From: Qaidamihabitans albus
GTDB lineage: Bacteria > Actinomycetota > Actinomycetes > Mycobacteriales > Pseudonocardiaceae
Length of the DNA stretch: 64,000 nucleotides
NCBI RefSeq assembly: GCF_016464705.1
Contig: NZ_JAEHOB010000003.1
Location: 459,599 to 523,598, forward strand
Reading direction: 5' to 3'
The notes under the pieces were generated by a model, which did no database searches, was not told the DNA's origin, and saw only the letters and a program-made list of their open reading frames with translations. Position 1 is the first letter of the stretch. Each line of letters begins with the position of its first letter. Made by a program: the position numbers and the translations under genes. Below, piece after piece: positions 52,769 through 61,599 of the stretch.

Positions 52769-53632
52769 GTGCACACGCACCGTAACGGACTGAAGACGGC
52801 GATGCTGCTCGGCCTGCTGAGCGCCATGATCGTCGGCATCAGCGCGATCTTCGGCCGCGGTGCGCTGTTCATCGGCCTGGCACTCGCGCTCGGCATGAAC
52901 GCCTACGCCTACTTCAACTCCGACAAGCTCGCGCTCAAGGCCATGCGGGCGGTGCCGGTATCAGAGGCCCAGCAGCCGGCGATGTACCGGATCGTGCGCG
53001 AGCTGGCCACCACGGCGCGGCAGCCGATGCCCCGGCTCTATGTCAGCCCGACCCCGGCGCCCAACGCCTTCGCGACCGGCCGCAACCCGCGCAACGCCGC
53101 CGTGTGCTGCACCGCCGGGATCCTGGACATCCTCGACGAGCGCGAGCTGCGGGCCGTGCTCGGGCACGAGCTGTCGCACGTCTACAACCGCGACATCCTC
53201 ATCTCGTCGGTGGCCGGTGCGCTGGCCAGCGTGGTGAGCGTGGTCGCCAACATGGCGCTGTTCACCGGCCTCTTCGGCGGCGGTAACCGCGAGGGCGGCA
53301 ACCCGCTCGTCGCGCTGCTGCTGATCCTCCTCGGGCCGATCGCGGCGGGGATCATCAAGATGAGCATCAGCCGCTCGCGGGAGTACCAGGCCGACGTCTC
53401 GGGCGCGGAGCTCACCGGTGACCCGCTGGCGCTGGCCTCGGCGCTGCGCAAGCTGGCGCGGGGCACCAAGGCGCTGCCGCTCGCGCCGGAGCCGAAAGTG
53501 GTCTCGCAGTCGCACCTGATGATCGCCAACCCGTTCCGGCCGGGCGAGCGGATGTCCCGGCTGTTCTCGACGCACCCGCCGATGGAGGACCGCGTGCGCC
53601 GCCTGGAGGAGATGGCCCGCCGCTCCTACTGA
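52769..53632 (+). CDS. htpX: Zinc metalloprotease HtpX
   Basis: 287-residue membrane protease of family M48B that degrades damaged membrane proteins. Two N-terminal helices (residues 11-28 and 31-48), zinc motif HELSH at 133-137, two further helices after it, and the third ligand Glu in [12 protein letters not shown] near 208. GTG 52769 follows GGGAGG; an upstream in-frame start at 52724 has no support. Stress induction is known in the family, but no operator was seen. It is convergent with rmlA across the seventh 46-bp palindrome. Confidence 0.93.
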   Translation: MHTHRNGLKTAMLLGLLSAMIVGISAIFGRGALFIGLALALGMNAYAYFNSDKLALKAMRAVPVSEAQQPAMYRIVRELATTARQPMPRLYVSPTPAPNAFATGRNPRNAAVCCTAGILDILDERELRAVLGHELSHVYNRDILISSVAGALASVVSVVANMALFTGLFGGGNREGGNPLVALLLILLGPIAAGIIKMSISRSREYQADVSGAELTGDPLALASALRKLARGTKALPLAPEPKVVSQSHLMIANPFRPGERMSRLFSTHPPMEDRVRRLEEMARRSY

Positions 53633-53633
53633 C

Positions 53634-53679
53634 GTCGTGAGTGCGTACGCGAGTTAGAACTCGCGTACGCACTCACGAG
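53634..53679. repeat. 46-bp palindrome, copy 7
   Basis: The most perfect copy: GTCGTGAGTGCGTACGCGAG, TTAGAA, then CTCGCGTACGCACTCACGAG, symmetric along nearly all its length. It starts one base after the htpX stop and contains the rmlA stop TGA (minus strand, 53675-53673). Useful as the type sequence of the family. Confidence 0.95.
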
Positions 53680-54572
53680 GCGACGTGCTCAGCCGGGGTG
53701 GCGCCCGCGTTCCGTGCGACGGTCATCACGTAGTCGCCGTAGCCGGACTTGGCGAGTTCGGCACCCAGCGAGTAGCACTCGTCGGCGTCGATGAAGCCCA
53801 TGCGCAGGGCGATCTCCTCCAGACACGCGATCCGCACGCCCGTGCGGTGTTCGAGCACCTGCACGAACTGGGCCGCTTCGAGCAGCGAGTCGTGCGTTCC
53901 GGTGTCCAGCCACGCGAACCCGCGGCTGAGCTCGACGAGCTTGGCGCGATCGCGGCGCAGGTAGGTCATGTTGATGTCGGTGATCTCCAGCTCGCCGCGC
54001 CGCGACGGGTGGAGGCCGCGGGCGATGTCGACGACCTCGTTGTCGTAGAAGTAGAGCCCGGTGATGGCCTTGTTCGAGCGGGGTTCGGCTGGCTTCTCCT
54101 CGATGGAGAGGAGCCTGCCGTCGCGGTCGATCTCGCCGACGCCGTAGCGCTGCGGATCCTTCACCGGGTAGCCGAACAACGCGCAACCGTCCAGGGTGGA
54201 CACTTCATCGTGCAGCATGCTGGAGAAGCCCTGGCCGTAGAAGATGTTGTCGCCGAGGATGAGCGCGACGTCGTCGTCGCCGATGAAGTCCGCGCCGATG
54301 AGGAACGCCTCGGCGAGGCCGTTCGGGCTCGGCTGCTCGGCGTAGCTCAGCTCGAGCCCGAACTGGCTGCCGTCCCCGAGCAGGCGCCGGAAGTTGGGCA
54401 GGTCCGTCGGCGTGGAGATGATCAGGATCTCCCTGAGGCCGGCGAGCATGAGCACCGACAGCGGGTAGTAGATCATCGGTTTGTCGTAGACCGGCAGCAG
54501 CTGCTTGGACACGGCTTGCGTGATGGGGTGGAGGCGGGTGCCGCTGCCGCCCGCCAGCACGATGCCCTTCAT
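53673..54572 (-). CDS. rmlA: Glucose-1-phosphate thymidylyltransferase
   Basis: 299 residues. [13 protein letters not shown] at 6-18 binds the nucleotide, [17 protein letters not shown] contains the catalytic lysine, and [13 protein letters not shown] gives the metal aspartate near 110. It makes dTDP-glucose, the entry to dTDP-sugars such as rhamnose. No rmlB or rmlD is adjacent. It could feed the 15-25 kb sugar operon with its RmlC-like enzyme. The C-terminal residues read HVAS, the last Ser and stop coming from the palindrome. Confidence 0.94.
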   Translation of the reverse strand: MKGIVLAGGSGTRLHPITQAVSKQLLPVYDKPMIYYPLSVLMLAGLREILIISTPTDLPNFRRLLGDGSQFGLELSYAEQPSPNGLAEAFLIGADFIGDDDVALILGDNIFYGQGFSSMLHDEVSTLDGCALFGYPVKDPQRYGVGEIDRDGRLLSIEEKPAEPRSNKAITGLYFYDNEVVDIARGLHPSRRGELEITDINMTYLRRDRAKLVELSRGFAWLDTGTHDSLLEAAQFVQVLEHRTGVRIACLEEIALRMGFIDADECYSLGAELAKSGYGDYVMTVARNAGATPAEHVAS

Positions 54573-54631
54573 GCCTTACTACCGCCTCACCTGAGAGTGA
54601 ACGCTGCCGGGCACACCGTATCTCGGGCCGG

Positions 54632-55783
54632 TCAGCGGGCGGGTCCCTTGCCGAAGTAGGCCTTGCAGACCCCGTCGGCGTAGTCGGCCGCGATCTCCAG
54701 CACGTTGGCTCCGCCGTCGACGGGCAGCAGCGTCGAGCTGTAGTTCGGGCACCAGTCGTCGTAGGGGCGGTTGACGTGCACCGGCGCCGGAACCTCGTAC
54801 CACGGGCCCGCGCCGAGGCGGTCGTTGGCGAGCAGCGTGCGCCCGTTGCCGGGAAGTGGCTTTCCCGCTTTGCCGACATAGATCTGGCCGACCATGAGGA
54901 TGCGGGTGCCGTTCGGGCCGCCGGGGAAGAGCGTGATGGTCTGGGCGTGCTGGAAGTGCCTGCCGTTGGCGGTCGCCACGCGGGTGCCAGGCGCGCTCGG
55001 GTCGCCGAAGTTCGCGCCGTCGGGGGAGATCTTGAAGTAGGGATCGCAGAAGCGGTCGCCGTAGTTGCAGATCTCGTAGGCGAAGTAGTAACGACCGTCC
55101 GGCAGCCTGCGCACGATCGGCATGCCGGGACGGACGCGGTGCGGGGAGATGGCCATCGTGCGCTGCTTGGTGCCCCAGTTGATGCCGTCGGTGGAGGCGA
55201 GGCGATTGAGCACCTGGGCGTGCCGCGGGGCTTCGGTTTCGTCCGCGTAGTGCAGCCACAGATTGCCGCCCGCGTCGACGTTGAACTCCGGCTCCCAGAC
55301 GCCGTCGTAGTTGTGCGAGCGGACGGGCTCGGCCAGGAAACGCCAGCTGCGGCCCAGGTCGCGGCTGGCCCAGACACGGATGCCGATCTGCCGGGACGGT
55401 CCGGCGTGCTGCCGGTAGCTGGCCGCCCACAGCAACGTGCCGGCGCGGAGCCTGCCGACCCGCTGCGGCAGTTCGTAGAGGGTGCCGCAGCACATGCCCT
55501 GCGCGCCTTCGGGGTCGCGGACCTCACCGACTCTGGTGAAGCTGTCGCCCTCGTCGACGCTCTCGAAGATCGGGGCGAAGTGGCCTCGCCGGTCGCGGCT
55601 GGTGATGGACGCGAGGATGCGCCCGTCCCGGCCAGGGCCGCTGTGCTCGACGCGGACCAGCCGGGGGTAGGAGCCCGGATGGTCGAGGAGGAGCTGGCGC
55701 CCGGAAATCGGCTCGGCCGCGGCCGGAGTGACCAGGCCGCCGACCACGAGCAGGCAGAGCAGCGCGGCGAACACCCGGCGCAT
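54632..55783 (-). CDS. Secreted sialidase-like beta-propeller
   Basis: 383 residues. Sec signal MRRVFAALLCLLVVGGLVTPAAA. The propeller shows Asp-box motifs: SVDEGDSF near residue 75, SRDLGRSW near 138, SPDGANFGDP near 245. RLVRVE in the first blade could be the arginine of a sialidase-like site, but I cannot identify the full Arg triad or Tyr/Glu nucleophile. It may be a glycan hydrolase or binding protein at the cell surface. 59 bp after it on the same strand is rmlA. Confidence 0.75.
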   Translation of the reverse strand: MRRVFAALLCLLVVGGLVTPAAAEPISGRQLLLDHPGSYPRLVRVEHSGPGRDGRILASITSRDRRGHFAPIFESVDEGDSFTRVGEVRDPEGAQGMCCGTLYELPQRVGRLRAGTLLWAASYRQHAGPSRQIGIRVWASRDLGRSWRFLAEPVRSHNYDGVWEPEFNVDAGGNLWLHYADETEAPRHAQVLNRLASTDGINWGTKQRTMAISPHRVRPGMPIVRRLPDGRYYFAYEICNYGDRFCDPYFKISPDGANFGDPSAPGTRVATANGRHFQHAQTITLFPGGPNGTRILMVGQIYVGKAGKPLPGNGRTLLANDRLGAGPWYEVPAPVHVNRPYDDWCPNYSSTLLPVDGGANVLEIAADYADGVCKAYFGKGPAR

Positions 55784-55888
55784 AGCGATCCCTTCCGTGC
55801 GGTGACCGCGCGATTACACCATGCGCAGGCGACGGTCGGCGGGCATTACGGCGTGTCACTGTCGGTGCCGGGTGGAAGACTGTCGTGC

Positions 55889-56479
55889 ATGACCGGATCG
55901 GAAGCCAAGGCGGACCAGCATCGATACCTGCGGGTCGCCCGTGAGGCGCTGTTGTGGAAGCTCGACGGCCTTGCCGACTACGACGCCCGGCGCCCGCTGA
56001 CGCCGACGGGCACGAACCTGCTGGGCCTGGTCAAGCACCTGGCCGGCTGCGAGGTGGGCTACTTCGGGGAGACGTTCGGGAGGCCCTTCGACGAGCCGCT
56101 GCCCTGGCTGGCCGACGATGCCGAGATCAACGCGGACATGTGGGCGACCGCCGACGAGTCACGGGAGGTGATCATCGGGCTGTACCGCCGGGCGTGCGAG
56201 CACTCGGATGCGACGATCGACGCGCTTGACCTGGACTCGGTCGGCCGGGTGCCGCACTGGCCGGAGGACCGGAGCCGGGTGACCCTGCAGCGGGTCCTGG
56301 TGCACATGATCGCCGAGACCAACCGGCACGCAGGGCACGCCGACATCGTCCGCGAGCTGATCGACGGTGCCGCCGGGCTGAGGCAGGACAGGGACAACAT
56401 GGCGCCGGGCGACCAGACGTGGTGGGAGGACTACCGGGACAGGCTCGAACGGGTGGCGCGGGAGGCAGGCCAGCGCTGA
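55889..56479 (+). CDS. DinB family protein
   Basis: 196-residue four-helix DinB/DUF664 protein. Putative metal ligands are His in LVKHLAGCE near residue 51 and the pair in NRHAGHADIVRELIDG near residues 149-164. The family includes metal-dependent thiol transferases using bacillithiol or mycothiol, but most are undefined. ATG 55889 begins the domain. Monocistronic, convergent with yajQ with a 45-bp gap and no palindrome. Confidence 0.9.
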   Translation: MTGSEAKADQHRYLRVAREALLWKLDGLADYDARRPLTPTGTNLLGLVKHLAGCEVGYFGETFGRPFDEPLPWLADDAEINADMWATADESREVIIGLYRRACEHSDATIDALDLDSVGRVPHWPEDRSRVTLQRVLVHMIAETNRHAGHADIVRELIDGAAGLRQDRDNMAPGDQTWWEDYRDRLERVAREAGQR

Positions 56480-56524
56480 GCCGGGTCTCACGGAACGAGA
56501 TGTTGCCCGGTCAGCGAGGCAGTG

Positions 56525-57016
56525 TCACCGGTAGTTGGTGAACTGGAGCGCGATCTCGAAATCCTTCTGCTTGAGCATCGCGATGACGTCCTGCAAGTGG
56601 TCCTTCTTCTTCGCCGACACGCGCAGCTGGTCGCCCTGGATCTGGGCCTGCACGCCCTTGGGGCCCTCGTCGCGGATGAACTTCGAGATCTGCTTGGCCT
56701 TCTCGGAGGAGATGCCTTCGAGGATCTTGCCGTTGATCTTGTAGACCTTGCCGGAGGACGCGGGTTCACCGGCCTCGAACGCCTTGAGCGAGATGCCCCG
56801 CTTGATCAGCTTCTCCTTGAAGACCTCGGCGGCGGCGCGGACGCGCTCCTCGGTCTCCGCCTCGATCGTGACGGCCTCCTCGCCGGTCCACTCGATCTTG
56901 GCGCCGGTGCCCCGGAAGTCGAACCGCGTGGACAGCTCCTTCATGGTCTGGTTCAGCGCGTTGTCCACCTCCTGGCGATCGACCTTGCTCACCACGTCGA
57001 AAGACGGATCGGCCAC
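56525..57016 (-). CDS. yajQ: YajQ family nucleotide-binding protein
   Basis: 163 residues with the usual ferredoxin-like duplication. Markers: [22 protein letters not shown] at the start, STRFDFRGT near 32, [29 protein letters not shown], and the C-terminal LQFTNYR. YajQ proteins bind cyclic di-GMP or nucleic acid in other bacteria. GTG 57016 is taken, matching the family N-terminus; GTG 57025 is three codons longer. 56% of its reading is highly conserved family sequence, so the call is firm though its role here is not. Confidence 0.93.
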   Translation of the reverse strand: MADPSFDVVSKVDRQEVDNALNQTMKELSTRFDFRGTGAKIEWTGEEAVTIEAETEERVRAAAEVFKEKLIKRGISLKAFEAGEPASSGKVYKINGKILEGISSEKAKQISKFIRDEGPKGVQAQIQGDQLRVSAKKKDHLQDVIAMLKQKDFEIALQFTNYR

Positions 57017-57135
57017 GTCACACACCTCGTCGTCGGTTGCTGGGATGCCCCCACCCTAGCGATGGTCAACCCCGCCGACCGGTCCGCCACGGAGATTGGG
57101 TACTGTGTATCTCGGTCGGGTACGCCCCGGCCTCC

Positions 57136-57217
57136 GGCGGGTTGCCCGAGCGGCCAAAGGGATCTGACTGTAAATCAGACGGCTCAGCCTTCGGGGGTTC
57201 GAATCCCTCACCCGCCA
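57136..57217 (+). tRNA. tRNA-Tyr (GTA)
   Basis: 82-nt class II tRNA. Acceptor GGCGGGT pairs with ACCCGCC, anticodon loop CTGTAAA within the stem TCTGA/TCAGA gives anticodon GTA, long variable arm follows, and GGTTCGAATC is the T loop. CCA is not encoded. A GC-rich hairpin follows 8 bp downstream. Confidence 0.97.
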
Positions 57218-57225
57218 CACCAGCC

Positions 57226-57269
57226 AGATCGGCCCCGTGACCTGCGCCAACAGGTCCCGGGGCCGATCT
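57226..57269 (+). terminator. Terminator-like hairpin after tRNA-Tyr
   Basis: 19-bp arms 57226-57244 and 57251-57269 (AGATCGGCCCCG outer arm, one mismatch), loop CGCCAA, then TGTCTTGTT. It is placed to end the tRNA-Tyr transcript. Confidence 0.75.
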
Positions 57270-57347
57270 TGTCTTGTTCGGCTGCGTCCGGCCCAGACCG
57301 GCTCGCTACGGGTTGCTGTCCCTAATACGCCCCGACGCGGGGCATAG

Positions 57348-57479
57348 ATGGAGCGCGCTGGACGAGCTAGCGGGCACCGCAAGATCGCCACGACGATGCG
57401 TGCCGACGGGAGCTGGGTCGTACCTGCCGACCCGGAGGGGAACGAGTGCCACGTCCTTGTGGAGCGCCGCGCCCCCTGA
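57348..57479 (+). pseudogene. Remnant of a VOC/glyoxalase-like gene
   Basis: A 43-codon frame whose C-terminal 24 residues, GSWVVPADPEGNECHVLVER, match the closing strand of VOC-fold proteins (W-x-V-x-x-DPEGNE-x-x-V). The first 20 residues do not look like the fold and no upstream continuation of the family is seen, so only the 3' tip of the gene survives. It sits between tRNA-Tyr and an AraC gene. The rest of the 57270-57585 gap holds no other recognisable feature. Confidence 0.6.
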
Positions 57480-57585
57480 TCCGAGGCCGCACACCGCGCG
57501 GACCACTTCCGCATTTCTCGACCCATGACACGAACCACTCAGTGCCTAGAGTAGGCCGCAAACCATTTCTTCCGGAGTGAGACGA

Positions 57586-58425
57586 ATGGGTGTGCCGTTG
57601 CGTGCCTGGGCCGTCCTCACCGATGGCCCAGGCACGCGCTGGTCCGTCTACGAGGAGTACCCGCCGGGCCGGGAGGTCGCGACTGTCGTGGCCCGTGGCT
57701 GGATCGGCAGAGCCGGCTGGGCCCGCGCCCTGCGCATCCTGCCCGACGGCTGCACCGACCTGCTGTGGGACGGTCACGCCCTCGTGGCCGTCAACGCGAC
57801 GGGACCCGCCCTGCGCCGGTGGCTGCCGGGCACCGCTGTCACGGTTGGGCTGCGCTTGCGGCGCGGTGTCGCCGGATCCCTGCTCGGGCACGCGATGACG
57901 GAGCTGCCGCCCGAGGGTGTGCCATTGCCCGAGCTGTGGGGCGAGCGCGCTCGCCGGGCCGAGGACGTCCTCGCCTCGGGTGGCGACGCCCGAAGGGTAC
58001 TGGAACAGCTCGTCACCGAGCGGCTCCGCGACGGTTTCGCGGCCGACCCGCTCGCGGTGGCGGCCGCGCACGCGCTGCGGTCTCCAGCCGTTCGGTTGCC
58101 CGCCCTCGTCTCCCGGCTCGGCACGAGCGAGCGCAATCTGCGCCGCCGCGTGCGGCACGAGATCGGTTGCGGGCCGAAGCAGCTGCAGCGGCTCCTGAGG
58201 TTCCAGCGCTTCCACCACGGGCTCGATGCGCTTGCGTCGGGCCGGACTTCGCTCGCCGGGCTGGCCGCCGCCCTCGGCTACGCTGACCAGTCCCACCTCG
58301 GCCGCGAGTGCCTGCGGCTCACCGGCTCTTCGCCCGCGCGCCTGGTGGACGGCTGGGCCAGGCAGGGCGCCATGGCCGAAACGTTCCAGACCGGCGCGGC
58401 CGTGCCCGGCACGATCGGCGCATGA
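57586..58425 (+). CDS. AraC family transcriptional regulator
   Basis: 279 residues. The N-terminal half (ILPDGCTDLLWDGHALVAVNATGP) is the DUF6597-type cupin-like sensor found with AraC domains. The C-terminal half is the double helix-turn-helix: LPALVSRLGTSERNLRRRVRHEIGCGPKQLQRLLRFQR and SLAGLAAALGYADQSHLGRECLRLTGSSPARL. ATG 57586 follows CCGGAG. It overlaps the thioesterase gene (ATGA), so that is a likely target. Inducer unknown. Confidence 0.9.
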   Translation: MGVPLRAWAVLTDGPGTRWSVYEEYPPGREVATVVARGWIGRAGWARALRILPDGCTDLLWDGHALVAVNATGPALRRWLPGTAVTVGLRLRRGVAGSLLGHAMTELPPEGVPLPELWGERARRAEDVLASGGDARRVLEQLVTERLRDGFAADPLAVAAAHALRSPAVRLPALVSRLGTSERNLRRRVRHEIGCGPKQLQRLLRFQRFHHGLDALASGRTSLAGLAAALGYADQSHLGRECLRLTGSSPARLVDGWARQGAMAETFQTGAAVPGTIGA

Positions 58426-58859
58426 TCGCCAGCACCGAACGCGAGCCGTTCCACGCGACCGTCGCCGTCCGGGTCGACGACCTCGACACCAACGGGCACG
58501 TGCGCGGCCCGGCATACCTCCTCTATGCCGACCAGGCACGCTGGGAGTGCGTCCAGGCCGCGGGCGTCGACTTGGCCGCACTGCGAGCGCACGACCTGGG
58601 GCCCGTCAACCTGGAGACCACCGTCCGGTTCCACCGTGAGCTGACGTCCAGCGGCGCCGTCGAGGTGTCCTGCCGGTTCCTGTGGGGCAAGGGCAGGACC
58701 TCGCGGGTCGTGCAGGAGCTTCGCGCGGGCGACGGCGGGCTCGTCGCCGAGGTCGAGAGCGTATCCGGGCTGCTCGACCTGACCAGGCGACGGCTCGTCG
58801 CCGACCCGCCGCGCCGCTGGCGGGAGCACGCCACCAGACCGTGGCTGCTGGGTCTGTGA
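58422..58859 (+). CDS. Hotdog-fold acyl-CoA thioesterase-like protein
   Basis: 145 residues. VRVDDLDTNGHVRGPAYLLYADQARWE (about 16-42) is the 4-hydroxybenzoyl-CoA thioesterase-type helix with the catalytic Asp in the D-x-x-G-H pattern, and VNLETTVRFHRELTSSGAVEVSCRF is the central strand pair. It would hydrolyse an acyl-CoA. It overlaps the AraC stop by ATGA, so the pair is one transcription unit. Confidence 0.88.
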   Translation: MIASTEREPFHATVAVRVDDLDTNGHVRGPAYLLYADQARWECVQAAGVDLAALRAHDLGPVNLETTVRFHRELTSSGAVEVSCRFLWGKGRTSRVVQELRAGDGGLVAEVESVSGLLDLTRRRLVADPPRRWREHATRPWLLGL

Positions 58860-58964
58860 GTCCCTGCCGCATCGCCCAGAGCCCCCGGCGGGTGCGAACG
58901 CTCCGCTCCACCGGCTTTCGTCCGCGGGGCGGAACACCGTGGGACGCCGGGTCGTTCGCGGTAC

Positions 58965-59297
58965 ATGGACCCCGTGGAGACGGCGCTGGCGTGGACCATC
59001 CCTGGCAGCGTGCTGCTGCTGGTGGCCGTGGCGGGATACGAGCTGCTGCGGCAGAGGCGGCGCAAGCGCACCGGGACCCCGCTCGCCGCCACCTACGTCG
59101 ACGAGTTCACCGCGGTCTTCTACGGGACCAAGCGGATGGAGCTTGACCACCGGGACTCGATGTCGATGATGCGCGAGGAGGACGCCCAGGGCGCCCCGCC
59201 GGAGCACGGCGTCGACCTCGATGGCGGGATCGTGATCCTCCGGCATTCCGATCCGTCACGCGATGGCCCAGGAGATGACCGCGGCCGGTCCCGCTGA
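58965..59297 (+). CDS. Small membrane protein, DUF6191-like
   Basis: 110 residues. One N-terminal helix (WTIPGSVLLLVAVAGYELL, 10-28) and a basic RQRRRKRTG anchor. The soluble part has YVDEFTAVFYGTKRMELDHRD and VDLDGGIVILRHSD, patterns I associate with DUF6191 proteins of actinobacteria. Function unknown. ATG 58965; the 105-bp gap before it contains no gene. It is convergent with the SDR gene. Confidence 0.72.
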   Translation: MDPVETALAWTIPGSVLLLVAVAGYELLRQRRRKRTGTPLAATYVDEFTAVFYGTKRMELDHRDSMSMMREEDAQGAPPEHGVDLDGGIVILRHSDPSRDGPGDDRGRSR

Positions 59298-59337
59298 TCC
59301 GGCGGCGACGGCGGAACGACCCGGCTGAGTCGCCGTC

Positions 59338-60138
59338 TCACCGCTTCGCCGACCCCGGCTCCGTCATCCGCCGGTGCACCGCCGCCATCACCGGCGCCGG
59401 TGCGATCCGCGCCGCGCCCACCTGTGCCTTGTTCCGCCGCGACCCGGCGATGATCTGGTCCTTGCCCGCCATCAGCGCGTCGTAGCCCTGTCGCGCGACA
59501 TCGGCGGGATCGTCCTTCGGCCCCGCACCGAGCTTGGTGTCGGTCATGTTCGCCCGCTCGAAGAACTCGGTGTCGGTCGGCCCGGGCAGCAGCGCGGTGA
59601 CGGTCACGCCCGAGCCCTTGAGCTCCTCGCGCAACGCCTGCGAGAACGAGGTGAGGAACGACTTCGACGCGTTGTAGACCGATGAGAAGGGTCCCGGCAT
59701 CGTGCCGGCGATCGACGAGGTGAACAGCACCCGGCCGCTGTGCCGCTGGACCATGCCTGGCACGAGCCGCCTGGCGAGGTGGATCGACGAGCGGATGTTC
59801 AGGTCCACGATGTTGAGGTGGTCCTGCAGGTCGACGTCGACAAAAGCCCCGTTCGCCCCGACACCCGCGTTGATCGCCAGCGCCGCGACCGGCCGGTCCG
59901 TCGTGATGACCCGCTCGGCAAGTTCCTCGACACCCTCCTGCTTCGCCAGATCCGCCCGCACGGCGTCGACCGTCACGCCGTAGGAGTCGATCTCGCGGCG
60001 CGCGTCGTCCAGTTCGTCGTCCTCCGCGGAGATCAGCACGTCGAAGTCGTGCAGGGCGAACTGTTTCGCCAGCTCACGGCCGATGCCGCTCGACGCGCCG
60101 GTCACCACGGCCAGCGGGCGGGTCGTCGAACCAGTCAT
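59338..60138 (-). CDS. Short-chain dehydrogenase/reductase
   Basis: 266-residue classical SDR. TGASSGIG at 13-20 binds the dinucleotide, LAINAGVG near 87-94 is the NAG motif, Ser142 region SSIAG, and Tyr155-x3-Lys159 (YNASK) is catalytic. NADP preference is not clear. It lies 30 bp after the MFS gene and is likely in its operon under TetR control, perhaps detoxifying an aldehyde or ketone. Confidence 0.9.
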   Translation of the reverse strand: MTGSTTRPLAVVTGASSGIGRELAKQFALHDFDVLISAEDDELDDARREIDSYGVTVDAVRADLAKQEGVEELAERVITTDRPVAALAINAGVGANGAFVDVDLQDHLNIVDLNIRSSIHLARRLVPGMVQRHSGRVLFTSSIAGTMPGPFSSVYNASKSFLTSFSQALREELKGSGVTVTALLPGPTDTEFFERANMTDTKLGAGPKDDPADVARQGYDALMAGKDQIIAGSRRNKAQVGAARIAPAPVMAAVHRRMTEPGSAKR

Positions 60139-60168
60139 GGGAAGCTCCTGTCCCTCGCGGTCGGGCCG

Positions 60169-61560
60169 CTAGGTGGGTACCCGGGCGCCGCCGCTCGAAT
60201 CCCGGACGGCCGCGCTTCGTCCGGGCAGAACGGGGGCCACGAGCGCGGCGGCGACCAGGATCGCCGCGATGGCCAGGAACGCCCGGCCGTAGCCCGCGGC
60301 GAGGGCCTCCGCCGTGGCGAGCTGACTCCCGGCGACGGTCACCAGTGCGGCCAGCCCGAGCGCGCCGCCGACCTGCTTCGTCGTGTTCATCAGACCGGAG
60401 GCGGCGCCCGCGTCGGACTCGCCGACCCCCGACGTGACCGTCGTGGTGATCGGTGTGTTCAGCAGCCCGCCGCCGACCGAGATGAGGATCGCCGGGCCGA
60501 ATATCCCGGTCAGGTAGTCGCTGTCCGGGGTGATGCGGCTCTGCCAGGCGAACCCGGCCGCGGCGACGGCGGCACCGGCCGCGATCAGCGTCCGGCTCGG
60601 CACGTACCGCATGAGCCACGGCGTCAGCCGCATGCCGACCGCGATGGTCAGCAGCGTGTGCGGGAGAAATCCCAGCCCGGTACGCAGCGCTCCGTAGCCG
60701 AGAACGTCCTGCATGGACAGTGCCAGGAAGTACCACATCGGGTTGAAGCACGCTCCGGCCAGCAGCAGCACGACGTTGCCGCCGCTGATCGCGCGGATAC
60801 GGAACAGCCGCAGCGGAAGCAGCGGCGCCCGCGCGAACCGTGCCTCGACCACGACGAACGCCGCCAGCGCGGCGACTCCGGCCGCCAGCGCGGCGGCGAT
60901 CGCCGGATCGCCCCAGCCGAGCGTCCGGGTCTGCGCGATGCCGAAGGTCAGCGAGGCGAGGCCGGCGGTCGCCAGCACGGCGCCCGCGACGTCGAGGCGT
61001 GGCCCGCGGCCAGGTTCGTCGCCGGCCGGCAGCGAACGGTTCGCCAGCAGGATGGCGAGCGCGCCGATCGGCACGTTGACCAGGAGGATCCAGCGCCAGG
61101 AGAGGAACTCGGTGAGCGCGCCGCCGACGAGGTTGCCCGCCGCTCCGCCGGCGATTCCCACGGCCGTCCAGGTCGCCAGCGCACGGGTGCGCCGCGCCCC
61201 CTCGGGGAACGACGTGGTGAGGATCGTCAGGGTGGCCGGGGCGACGACGGCGGCACCGAGCCCCTGTACCGCCCGCGCGGCGATGAGCATCCACGGCGAG
61301 GTCGCCAGGCCGCCCACCAGACTGGCCACGGTGAACAGCGCGAGGCCGCCTGCGAACACCCGGCGGCGCCCGTAGAGGTCGGCGAGCCTGCCGCCGAGGA
61401 GCAGGCAGCCGGCGAACGTGAGCGCATAGCCGGTCACCACCCATTGCAGCCCCGCCGGGCCGAACCCGAGGGCGTCCCGAACGACCGGTAGCGCGACGTT
61501 CACCACGGAGATGTCGAGCACCACCATGAACTGCGCCGCGCAGACGAGCAGAAGTACCAC
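60169..61560 (-). CDS. MFS drug transporter, DHA2 (14-helix) type
   Basis: 463 residues. Motif A LGGRLADLYGRRRVF near residue 55 and the motif C-type region near GIAGGAAGNLVGGALTEFLSWRWILLVNVP mark DHA2 drug:H+ antiporters; about 14 helices are expected. The beginning QFMVVLDISVVNVALP is classic. The divergent TetR and operator suggest export of a toxic small molecule. GTG 61560 is 8 bp from the operator, so the mRNA may be leaderless or the real start may be the downstream ATG in FMVVLDI. Confidence 0.9.
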   Translation of the reverse strand: MVLLLVCAAQFMVVLDISVVNVALPVVRDALGFGPAGLQWVVTGYALTFAGCLLLGGRLADLYGRRRVFAGGLALFTVASLVGGLATSPWMLIAARAVQGLGAAVVAPATLTILTTSFPEGARRTRALATWTAVGIAGGAAGNLVGGALTEFLSWRWILLVNVPIGALAILLANRSLPAGDEPGRGPRLDVAGAVLATAGLASLTFGIAQTRTLGWGDPAIAAALAAGVAALAAFVVVEARFARAPLLPLRLFRIRAISGGNVVLLLAGACFNPMWYFLALSMQDVLGYGALRTGLGFLPHTLLTIAVGMRLTPWLMRYVPSRTLIAAGAAVAAAGFAWQSRITPDSDYLTGIFGPAILISVGGGLLNTPITTTVTSGVGESDAGAASGLMNTTKQVGGALGLAALVTVAGSQLATAEALAAGYGRAFLAIAAILVAAALVAPVLPGRSAAVRDSSGGARVPT

Positions 61561-61568
61561 GACCGTTA

Positions 61569-61584
61569 TGATACATATGTATCA
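61569..61584. promoter_or_regulatory. TetR operator palindrome
   Basis: Perfect 16-bp palindrome TGATACATATGTATCA in the 39-bp gap between the divergent MFS and TetR genes. It is the most AT-rich spot around. Its symmetry, location and TetR-type size make it the likely binding site repressing both genes. Minus-strand TATCAT at its edge can serve as -10 for the MFS. Confidence 0.85.
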
Positions 61585-61599
61585 ACAAGGAGGTGGACC

